64,000 nt of DNA. Origin: Trichoplax sp. H2. Lineage: Eukaryota; Placozoa; Uniplacotomia; Trichoplacea. The stretch lies in the NCBI GenBank assembly GCA_003344405.1, contig NOWV01000028.1:248001-312000 (forward strand). Reading direction: 5' to 3'. A program made the position numbers and the translations under genes. Shown here piece after piece: positions 54,386 through 64,000 of the stretch (positions are counted from its first letter, which is position 1; each line of letters begins with the position of its first letter). The notes below the pieces were generated by a model. That model was not told where the DNA came from and ran no database searches. It saw only the letters and a program-made list of their open reading frames with translations.

Positions 54386-54959
54386 GGCTTTTAAAGCTGC
54401 ATTTAAAACTTGAACTCTCAGGCTGTCGGTCTGGCCGGCTGTTACTAGAAGACCGCCATTGCGCAAGATCGACCTTTGAGGTAAACTAAACTTTATTTAC
54501 TGTCTTGCTGAGGCTTTGAAATTTTTCATGGAGATCGTAAACTTTGACCAAGTTTATGCCAATGAGTAGAGAAAGAATTGCCTAAATGGTATTAAATGTA
54601 ACTCTAACCTATGAAATAAGCATGAATCAGTATTAGTTAACAGTGGAAATTGAGATGGATGATAATCCAGCATCAGATAGATGCAATCGCAATCATTCGT
54701 TGATTTGGTAAGCAAGTCCTTTATGATCTTACCTTGGACTTGCTGCATAACAACCTTGTCGTTTATGCTTCAAAGACATCAATTAATTTGGTAAATTGTA
54801 AGTAAATGATATAGAATACCTGTTTATAGTAGTTATGTCATGTTGTGAAGGAAATTTAAGTGTCTTCTTAATGTGTAACTTCCAATTATTGTCTATTCAG
54901 TATATCCAGAGATTGACCGAGGATTAAAGTGAATAGACTGTATTGGGCTTATTGGAAAG

Positions 54960-56621
54960 ATGAATCTAGTCCAATTGCCTAACGATGTAATTTACAAGAT
55001 ATTAGATTATTTGCCAGGTTTTCATTTAGGTCGATTTTCATCGACTTGTATAACCTTTTATCAGCTTATCCATGATGATTTGTTGTGGAAAGAAAAAGTT
55101 TGGAGTGAACTAACTAGAAAGCCTACGTTTGTTAAAGGAGAAAACTATTATACGTATTATAAGCGTATTTATATTGGACCAAAGAGAACTTTAGATGCCC
55201 TTTCACAATATCTGCCCAATCGTCGTTTTTTCACCTGCAATAGAGATCATCAAATGCAAATTCATGATTTACCTCGGCTTTCTATGAGCTATAGCGATTA
55301 TGTTTTTGATGAGACGTTATGTTATGATGAAATAGCAAGATGGCTTAACAAGAGGAAAGAATTTCTACGTATTGCTGCGGAATCTGGTTTGGAGATATGG
55401 GGTCAAAGAATAATTCAGCAAATCTTAGCTCGATGTGGAGAACTAAATTTTTCTAACAATAAACTATCTAGTCCCTTTTATATTGCTATTTTAAATCGTC
55501 AATTACACTTTGTACACATGTTACTGCAATATCCATGGCCAGATAAATTGAATCCATGGATAGAGAATCAAGAAAACAGCTGCAATTACACACTAACAAA
55601 TGGACTAATTAAATGTGGGTATCATGGTCTACAACTACTACGCGACTACTTTATGCTTATTAACTTGCCTGCCGTCCAGAAAGCCGCTTTAATTGGTGAT
55701 CGTGTGCGCTTAGAACATTGCATCCAGGGAAATACCAATCGATTGAATAACCCATTCCCATTTACAGCTCTATTTATGGCTATTCTAGGTAAAAATGTAG
55801 ATTGTATACGATTATTAATCCGTTATAACTGCAAACCAGCCATTCGAAAAATTAAAGGTATCCAATGGCCAGTGAATGAACTAATACTGACGATGATTAC
55901 AAACAATTTAACATGCTTTCAAATTATACTAGAAGAGAGTTGTGGAACAGTATCTATGGCTTGTATCCGGCAAAGTATCGCCTTCGCACTCCAACATGGG
56001 CATACTGAATTTATTGATTACCTACTAAATCGCCAATATCAAGGAATCATACAAGAAGAGATTTACCTCCTATCAAGGAGAATTATCTCTCATAAAAATG
56101 TCAAGATTGCACACTTACTACGTTTCGCTGGATCATTAAGTAAAGCCCTTATTCTACAGTTAGTACCCCTGTTACCCTACTGTTGCCAAAGTCAAAGTTC
56201 TTATACTGATTTTAGTAATTATAATGATGCGGTATCCATGATTACCATTCTACAAGACGACAACCTAACTGTTGAACAAGTTGCCCAACAAACGCCATTT
56301 TATCAACTTATGCAGTTTTGCAAAGCTATAATTAATTATAGTGATAGACTGGATGGCTATTCTTATAGCATACTTTTAAATGTTGTTGTGAAAACTAGAT
56401 CATTTATTACACTCTCTAATAGCAAATTGCAGCAAAAGTATGACCATGTATGTGCGGAATATATTCGCCTTATAATTAGTTGGGGAGCTGACGGGATGAT
56501 ATATCGTCGTAATCGACTTGGTCAAACAATGCATGAATTAATCATGCAAAGTCAAAAAGAATGCTGGATTAACACCTTACCTTCGGATAATCTATTGGAT
56601 AATCTATTGGATATCATATAG
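54960..56621 (+). CDS. F-box protein with ankyrin-like repeats
   Basis: A single uninterrupted frame of 553 aa. Residues 3-48 fit an F-box (LPNDVIYKILDYLPGFHLGRFSSTC, then LWKEKVW), the motif that docks SKP1 in SCF ubiquitin ligases; it suggests a substrate-receptor role. The remainder is helical with ankyrin-like helix pairs, for example about 152-195 (FYIAILNRQLHFVHMLLQ), 238-292 (ALFMAILGKNVDCIRLLI), 306-358 (FALQHGHTEFIDYLL) and 480-530 (EYIRLIISWGADG). The repeats are diverged and not all canonical. The gene lacks introns while its large neighbours are densely split, which may reflect a retrocopy origin or simply a lineage-specific intronless family. The ATG at 54960 directly precedes the F-box. 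No ortholog is assigned. Confidence 0.85.
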   Translation: MNLVQLPNDVIYKILDYLPGFHLGRFSSTCITFYQLIHDDLLWKEKVWSELTRKPTFVKGENYYTYYKRIYIGPKRTLDALSQYLPNRRFFTCNRDHQMQIHDLPRLSMSYSDYVFDETLCYDEIARWLNKRKEFLRIAAESGLEIWGQRIIQQILARCGELNFSNNKLSSPFYIAILNRQLHFVHMLLQYPWPDKLNPWIENQENSCNYTLTNGLIKCGYHGLQLLRDYFMLINLPAVQKAALIGDRVRLEHCIQGNTNRLNNPFPFTALFMAILGKNVDCIRLLIRYNCKPAIRKIKGIQWPVNELILTMITNNLTCFQIILEESCGTVSMACIRQSIAFALQHGHTEFIDYLLNRQYQGIIQEEIYLLSRRIISHKNVKIAHLLRFAGSLSKALILQLVPLLPYCCQSQSSYTDFSNYNDAVSMITILQDDNLTVEQVAQQTPFYQLMQFCKAIINYSDRLDGYSYSILLNVVVKTRSFITLSNSKLQQKYDHVCAEYIRLIISWGADGMIYRRNRLGQTMHELIMQSQKECWINTLPSDNLLDNLLDII

Positions 56622-58460
56622 AAATCGATTGAATCATGCTATATCGATTTTTTGATTAAAGTCTCATTTAGCTTGGGAGATAATACTATTTCTTAAGCTA
56701 CAGTAAAGATTTTCTCTAATATCATCCATGGCAATTTTTGATAGTGTAACTAGCCTTTACTTGTTACTATTAAATATGATCAAAAGTGATTCACCGTAGA
56801 AATCTTTCTATGGATACTGTAAATTGTATTAACGCTAATATCTCGATTTCTAAATGATTTCCTTTATAATAATGTATAATCGGTTAATAATATTTTAATA
56901 ATAAGTATACTGTATGGTTAAAGTACAGTATTTGTGTATTTCTAACAGGTTTCTGTTTTATAAAATATCATTGTAATTCATTTTATTCTATTAACATGTG
57001 CTTCTTATACAGTAAATATGCAAGATCTAAAATTGACCAATTTATCGTAAAATTAATGTTATGAACTCAATCACGCATTAATATCTTGTATTTATTTCTG
57101 GAACTGTAGGTAAGCCTTGTAATACAAACGCAATTACAAGCCTATAAATAAACAGTTATGATAATGCCCCCATTACCTTTATACGCAAATCGAATATGGA
57201 CGATACGGTTAAATGATTGCTATTATAGAGAACTCTAGATAGACCTAAATTCTAAGCCAATCGATTTACAATAGCATAAATCTCATGCCTAAAATCCTGC
57301 TGTGCTAAAAACTTGAGAGAATAACAAACGGATTATCAATTCAAGACGTGCATTATTAGACCTACATAAGTATCTAGGAATAACTAATGAATTACAGTTA
57401 TACTAAAGGCAAGAAATTTCACTTCAGTTAGTATTCTCCATTTATTTTGATAGCATTTGCTTCAAAGCATCAATTTGGGCATACACGTATGAAACATGCT
57501 ACCTGTAATCTCTTTAAGTAATCAAATCTACCAACAATCGCAGTTGATAAGCTATAGATTTATTTTTTAATTATTATAAAGTATCCTATCTTTCTAATGT
57601 TATTTATAATAGATTACATTGGGCTATCGGTTATATCTGATCTTATCACGTATGCACAATGGATCATTCTTTCTTTAAGGACATGAACAAGTGAAATTTG
57701 ATTTTTAAGATAACAACATAGTTGAAAGGGTTCGACGGAGAAATATTTTTAATTTTCGTTAATCATTAAAGTAACTAATTCAATCATAAGGTAATTGAAT
57801 CGTATTGTGTTAGAATGGTATATTGCATTAAATAAATGAATATATAAGTTAAGTTATCGTATACTCGTATAATAGTAAAGGTAATATATACATAAAAAAT
57901 GTACGTTATCATAATAGCTAAGAAAGTCCTTCTCATAATGCGTCGTAAATGTAAAAACTATCACTTACTACCGAATGATACTAAAGTTACAATAATACTG
58001 TCATCTTGAGATAACATCACCTGGACAGACGGGTATTTCACCCTAACATCAGACAGTAAGATATCTATTTACTTCTATAGCTGATTATTAATTTAAACGT
58101 ATGTCGACAGCTACATACTAATACAATCGATAAATATTGCACGATAATTCATGCAAAATAAGCTTAGCTACAACCTATACACGTGTGATACAATTTACTA
58201 ATTTACATGCCTATTCTACTCCAGTTTTTATCCAATTTATCATATTGCTAAAAGACTATCACATCTGCTGTCTTGTAACATTTTAGGCAGCTTGGATTAT
58301 AAGGCCAGCGTATCCTACGCTATGCAGTAGCTGCTAAATTATGTAGATAAATTATAATCACCAAAATTTCTATCGTGATGTAATATTTTTGATGATTTAT
58401 GATAATTTGCTATTTACTGTCTATCAGTGTAATACGCCATTAAAATTTTTAAGTTGAAAT
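56622..58460. other. Intergenic region between convergent genes
   Basis: AT-rich stretch between the 3' ends of the F-box gene (plus) and the 7TM receptor gene (minus). Nothing beyond presumed untranslated regions is seen. Confidence 0.5.
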
Positions 58461-61400
58461 TTAAATATCATTGCATGTATGGGTTTCAGGATCGTTGTCA
58501 AGAACGCCAACTGCCAAATAGTTGACGGCAATATCTACAGTTGTTGTTCTTGTCATAACTGTAGCTCGATCAGTTTGTATTTTCGAGCTATTAAGCAATT
58601 CAACTTTTTTGCTAATAGAATTAAGAGAATTTCGAATATGAGAATCGCGCGTAACGATATTGGAATGTCTTCTGATTAACTTATTAGGACAAGCATTTTT
58701 GTTAATAATTTGGAGCCACCATTCACGTACTTCTTGTCTGCATAAGCAGTACAAGAAAAACATAAAAAATCCTTGATAATTGGTAAAAACTACAAATAGG
58801 AAAGTGAAAATCTTTGAAACAATCTCCGATTGCACTGTAGCTAAACTACTTGTCATCCAGGGTAACCCTAATACAATAACTATCCAAAATAATGCTCGTA
58901 ATCGTGCAGTTGTCATTTTTGCTTTTCTTTCATTGGATAATCGTCGAATATGGCGATATATAAACAAAAATATGATGAAATTAGAACCAACCATCACCAG
59001 CATCGGAACAATAAACAGACCAGAGATAGTATCAACCTGAAGCCAACATCTAGATATAAAGCAGAAGTCATTAATCAATCTTTAATGTCTGGCATGGACT
59101 AAACAACTTTACAATTGTGTAGAATGGTGTGGTAGAGCACATCAACATGACGAATTACTGATGATTCTGTTTGTAATAATGCAGATGTGCTAGTACACGG
59201 TAGTAGAGTTAATTCTACCAAAATGGGGTTTTAAAAGATGGTTCAATGAAACTTACGCATTATCTGAATTTCTCCCGAAAATGTTTTTTCCGATGATGGA
59301 CGAAAGAAATATTATCGTAGCAGGGACGCCTAACATAGAATAGAGAAATTAGCAGAAATGAAATGAGTATCTTTCGTGCTGTTAATAAAACTTAATTATT
59401 CACGTATTTCGATATTAAACTAGTTATTTGAGCAATTTTGCATGTAAAACTGAGAACATAATGGACTACTATCAAATTGTTATATATACTTTGAGCATCC
59501 TAATCAAAACCCATCATATAAGCTAAGTACTAGGGTATTCGATTTCAAAATCTTCTGCTGAAGCAATGGCATTATATAGCAAGGCTTTTAGCTCACCGTA
59601 AGCAAATATGCAAGCTAGAAGAATATTGCATTTGGTTGATATGAAATTAAACTGGGAATAGACTTTGATTAATTCGACGTAAAGGTGGATCGCCAAAATA
59701 GTCATCAAAATAACTGCTGACAAATAGCAGAAATACGATACCATGGCAATCATGACACAGCCAACAGAGCTGAGAGCCTGAGACATAACCAAAAAGTTGA
59801 CTAACGCGGTTCCCATCAAGCTTAAAGACAACATCGCAATAACTTGATTATTTTTCCTTTTCCTTAGTTTTCTTTAGCAGGATCATTTAGGTAAATTATC
59901 GAACAATTAACAACGACAAAAACATTAAATTAAATGTCGTAAATTATCTATAGGAGCACCAAATGCAATTAGTAAATCGAAAATTGAATTACCTTGCAGC
60001 GACTAGCGTAAGGAAAGTTATTGACGCGCCAATCATAGAAAGCACACTGCCAATTTTTGCTACTACCATTAAGGTGAGTGGAAAGTGATCATCTTCATTA
60101 CGTTCCATTATACACAAGAAAGTAGAATTCTAGCAAGTTGTAAGTAAAAATATTAGATAAACATAGTACAAGGAAATGAAAAATTCACAGCTTTCAATCA
60201 ATAGCGTAAAACTATCACACTTCCAGCTCTATAGGTTTCAAGATATGGATCCATTTTACGAGAAGCAATCCGATCTATGATAGCTACAGTATATTATGGC
60301 AGCAATTTTAAATCACTGGATCGTAGTTACTGAAATGGGTTCAAAAGTATAGGAATGAAATGAAGACAGCTAACTAGCTGTAGCCTATTTATTTCCATCG
60401 TCCATGTGTACAGCGCAGTTGTATTTAGTTTAACCGTATCAGCAATTTTTATATCATAGCAGCATGATAAAAGGTAAATCAATGTGGCAGCTATACGTGT
60501 ATTACTCTATAGCATACTCTAAATTGTTAAAAAAGATAGCATACGACACCGACGATAACTAATTAATTAATTACAATTTATAATCTGATTTAAAAAGCTT
60601 TCGATCAACGCATGCCGTTCCAGAACGTAAGTAAATGTGGAAAGTACTGCAATTTAGTTTATTTTCTTCGGTGAATTAAATTATATTATAATAGTCATTT
60701 ATTTTGATATAAATTTATATGATTGATATGGATATGACTAAAATTTGCTAAGGAAATTTCATGTGCTATTACATCGGCAATTCAGTACCCATCATGTAGT
60801 TGTTGGCTTGCTGGCTATTAGCAAAGTAACTGGCAATCACAAGATATATATACGATTATAATACAACATCTCTATACAGCATCAGACCCATTCGCAAATA
60901 ATACTCTACAGCAATTGCATTTACTGACTATGCAATAAAATAGGGTTTGTGTAGCATTTTAATTATAATGATTAAGAAATATAGACGGTGTAGTAACACA
61001 TTTTGGCTTATATAATATGATCTTATTTTCGGCTTACCTTATCATAGATGGTGTAGTTGATGTCATAGGGCAAACATTTCCCAGCTATTGAGCCATGACT
61101 CGATCCTTTGCTGTAGCCGTATCGATTTCTTAGGCTAGCATTAAGGCAGCCCTTAATTACCGTTGAATTTCTGTTATCCAAAGTAAGTCCATAGGAAAAT
61201 TAAAGTTATTCAATTGCAATAGAACGAACATCATGTCGCAACTATTGCACGTCAATTTATCTCAAGGACTGTATATATTATGAATTGGAATCATTCGGGT
61301 AATTGTAAAGGTATCCCATGTTTAAAACATTTTATCCTATAAACTAGTGCTGCTATTTTGTGTACAGATATATGCATATACAATATATATACAATAAAAT

Positions 61401-61500
61401 AGCTATCATATCCTAAAATATCATTAAGCTTATAACAAACCTGCATCTGCTGCAATTACCCCTGTTATGCTGTATCGAGGAAGTCATAAAGCTTTTCTCA
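58461..61500 (-). CDS. Adhesion-family-like 7TM receptor (N-terminus not found)
   Basis: G-protein-coupled receptor at the plasma membrane, 3' part of the gene. Minus-strand exons: 61500-61441 and 61170-61038 (both tentative, extracellular and cysteine-containing), 60129-59993 (TM1), 59871-59531 (TM2-TM3), 59329-59257 (TM4), 59049-58461 (TM5-7 and tail). All phases agree. Family cues: YFCYLSAVILMTILAIHLYVEL in TM3, VPATIIFLSS then CWLQVDTISGLF around TM4-5, ALFWIVIVLGLPW in TM6, and NYQGFFMFFLYCLCRQEVREWW in TM7 with its following helix, all typical of adhesion (class B2) receptors. The segment before TM1 (FLCIMERNEDDHFPLTLM) sits where the GPS lies but lacks the usual HLT or HFT cleavage triad. 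Further 5' exons, including a start codon, are expected at higher coordinates but were not recognised. Confidence 0.78.
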
Positions 61501-63420
61501 CTGTTTAAAGAATAAATGATAGAGTTAAGGCCGCTAATAATATACTTACAATTAAATGCGCATACAAGTATTCCTACAGTATAGATGAGTATGTTCACGT
61601 ATGTACAGAGGAAATGTAAACCCTTAATGCAATGAATCCTTTTCTCAGTCAAGAAATATAAGACAAAAACAAAACTCGATTACACGACCACTGTAATAAA
61701 CAGCTGCGCCGTAACGATCTTAAGTCTACATTTGGCTCGACCTAGAAGTACTGTATAGGCAATATTAAATAAAGTAAGTATAAAGTCTTTATAAATTGAA
61801 ATCGATTTCTCTCGGCTGCATAGCATATCGCTATAGGAAATACTCAAGTATACTGTATGTGGTTTAATTCGTCAAGATCTATGGATCTGAATGTTCGAAT
61901 ATCGGAGTGCCTTAACCTACCTCCCTCCTTTAAGGGTATAACGAAAGGAGGCCTGTAGTCTATAAAAAGGCTTCTGGGTAGGCATTTTTATTTTTGGTCC
62001 GTACAGTATGTGTAAACCTTAACCTACAGTAACAGATTTTTCAAGATTGTTTTTATGATTATGTCTCCGGTATTACACCATTTGCAGGATTTTTTGTTAC
62101 ATACTAAAATACCAGAAATCGCTTATAATTCCGTGAAAATCAAACATAAGAAATCCATTTAAATCGAGTAGAACATGTTAAAGGTTGTTGCAAGCTAATA
62201 AAATAGCAATTAGCGCTTGTTCTACATGAGTCAACATTGATATACTAGTACAGATGTTCTCATTTTGTTTACAATGAAATCAATGAGACTAGACAGGAAA
62301 TAGAAGTCAATGGATGAGAAGCCGTAACTGAGCACTTAAAGAACGATTTACTATAGAACGAATACGTCAATCATGATATTGATCCAAGCGTACCACCTTT
62401 AAAAAATAGAATCCAAACATTTAAAATGGTCCTATTTTGCAAGCACCATCTTCGTGCGAACTCTATTCAAGGACTATAAGTAGAATATTCTCTTTCTAGG
62501 ATAGAAAGTCTCCAACATTCACTATCACTTCGGAAATCGCCATCTGTAAACTAATTTCATCCCTCCCCTGCTTGAATAATTAATTTACTGCAGCAATGGA
62601 GCAGTTCTACAACAGAAAGTAGTTGTCAACTAGATTGGTCGATTAATAATTAATTATTAATACACTGAGGTGCATGACTGACATTATTTCTTGCAATATG
62701 GGAATTCAAAAGTGCAAACAGAATCGAATACTATGTATACTCGAGGAGCCACAGCTTGTGATACTTCCACGTTTAGTAAACGCCCATTTTAAATGCTATG
62801 TTGCAAAATCGTGTACCTCAGTGAATTCTAGAGACGCACAGTAACATGGATTAAAGAAGATTTTGCAGGTGTGTGAATTATTCGAGTATATCAATATATA
62901 ACATATATACAGTACACTCGCTTTCTTAACCAACCTACGAAGGAGTTATTCATCCCCTTCAATTCATGGTACCGTAGTATTGGATATGAAAACAGTTATT
63001 GTCACTGCTGAGACAGGCCGATAGTCCTTGATTTAGGATAAATTAAAGTTGAACAAAAAAGTGAAAGTTAGGCTATTTTATTTGGGGATACTTTATCACG
63101 GTTGGCCACTTGGGCCGAATAGGATGAGTGCAGCCACTATCGAGGAAGGATGCTCGAGAGAGAAATCCTTTGCGATTCTTGCCCATGGCTCGTTCGTCCA
63201 AAGTCCGACTGTCCGAAAGAGAAAGCATCACGTGATAAATGGCATCAACCATAACAGTGATCGGGACCGGGTATTGGGTCAAGCACACAGTCACGCCGTG
63301 TTGCACACGGTGTCACACGGCGTTGACACGATCGGCCGACTCCAAAAATTCAAAATGGAATCTTGCTTTTCGCCTCCATTTTGACAGTCTAAAATGATTA
63401 ATAACAATTCTCAACGACAG

Positions 63421-64000
63421 TGATGCAAGGAAAGGATGGCTGGATTACTATAGCCGATAGACCTTGTCACTTAACTTGATAATGAATGATAAATTGGGAG
63501 ACTAGTGAATGACATTCTCCACGTATTATTGGTGTAGAAACAAACAATAATGACTGGAAAGTATATCTCGGAAATTGCCAAAAGCCAATGATAATCCTGT
63601 GATGATATCGTCACTATGGCCGATAGATTCGAAATATACTGTAAACCTGTAATGTATGTTAGTAGAGACCCTAAAAGATCCCTTTAGGGTCTCTAATGTA
63701 TATATATACAATACGTTCTTAACCTTACTTTATCAAGACATCCACTTCTACACTGCAGACGATCACTGTATTCCCTAATAACACCTCACTACTGTCATCC
63801 GCTGAAATCATTGGAAAAAAAAACGACAAGGACGCAAGAAAACGAAGGACGGATTAGCATAGCTAATAGTCTTGTCACTGAACTTGGTAATGAATGATAA
63901 ATTGCAAGACTAGCGGATGACATTCTCCACGTATTATCAGTGTAGAAACAATGACTAGACAAGTATATCACGGAAATGGCTAAAAGCCAATGATGATCAG
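63421..64000. repeat. Direct repeat, about 175-bp units
   Basis: Two copies, about 63421-63600 and 63828-64000, offset by about 400 bases and running off the window end. Shared segments include GTAATGAATGATAAATTG-like, GACATTCTCCACGTATTAT, GTGTAGAAACAA and AAAAGCCAATGAT. Differences are scattered substitutions and short gaps. The unit is non-coding as far as I can see. Confidence 0.85.
63664..63694. repeat. Perfect 12-bp inverted repeat
   Basis: Arms AGAGACCCTAAA (63664-63675) and TTTAGGGTCTCT (63683-63694) flank a 7-base loop. It lies between the two copies of the 175-bp direct repeat. The arms could form a hairpin or mark the end of a non-autonomous element; no transposase is nearby. Confidence 0.75.

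Larger units (their letters stand above)
52318..54959. other. Intergenic region between ELYS and F-box gene
   Basis: Holds the ELYS 3' untranslated region, a degenerate tandem array (53640-54385, listed separately) and the promoter side of the F-box gene. Frames inside the array are not conserved between units. Confidence 0.5.
61501..64000. other. Right flank, no gene recognised
   Basis: May contain upstream exons of the minus-strand 7TM receptor, but I could not identify any. A segment at about 63.05-63.4 kb is richer in G and C and has a 111-codon plus frame without family features; its local complexity around CACACGG repeats makes coding doubtful. A direct repeat and an inverted repeat are listed separately. 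Confidence 0.45.

Noticed and set aside
63049-63384. 111-codon plus frame
   Set aside because: No in-frame ATG at its stated beginning and no recognisable domain; the region has short CACACGG-type repeats that keep frames open.

Overview
The window is nuclear DNA of a small-genome, early-branching animal. It is very AT-rich. The genes carry many short GT-AG introns (mostly about 70-300 bases, a few of 0.7-2.3 kb). Several genes are of animal type: a heparan-sulfate glucuronyl C5-epimerase, the nucleoporin ELYS, an AFAP-like PH-domain scaffold, an LDLa-repeat secreted protein and an adhesion-type 7TM receptor. A placozoan (Trichoplax or relative) fits best, but that is inference from gene style and base composition. 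No bacterial, viral or transposon coding region was recognised.

Layout. 1-11.1 kb: no gene recognised. 11.2-14.1 kb, minus: two-exon GLCE, 615 aa, with all three catalytic tyrosines. 14.1-16.1 kb: intergenic, with clusters of an inverted TACAG/CTGTA pentamer. 16.1-24.0 kb, plus: 13-exon AFAP-like adaptor of 1388 aa with four PH domains, proline-rich stretches, a YEDI tyrosine motif and a C-terminal coiled coil. One of its introns holds a 333-bp tandem duplication. 26.45-31.0 kb, plus: signal peptide plus seven LDLa modules, each in its own phase-1 exon. 31.9-35.3 kb, minus: complete 10-exon NAD kinase, 421 aa, with a 141-142 bp tandem array just upstream of its start. 35.7-43.1 kb: intergenic, with more pentamer clusters and two further tandem repeats. 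43.1-52.3 kb, plus: ELYS/AHCTF1 in 39 exons, 1603 aa, reading phase-consistent from start to stop. 53.6-54.4 kb: degenerate tandem repeats. 54.96-56.6 kb, plus: intronless F-box/ankyrin-type protein. 58.5-61.5 kb, minus: C-terminal part of an adhesion-family 7TM receptor. 61.5-64 kb: no gene recognised, but a long direct repeat and a perfect inverted repeat.

The genes are unrelated housekeeping, matrix and signalling genes; nothing suggests an operon or a gene cluster. Exon models were built by hand from splice sites, reading phase and remembered family features. A phase-consistent join is strong evidence, but individual junctions can be wrong. The most unusual items are the four-PH AFAP-like scaffold, the strand-switching pentamer clusters, and a tandem duplication that ends almost at a splice acceptor.
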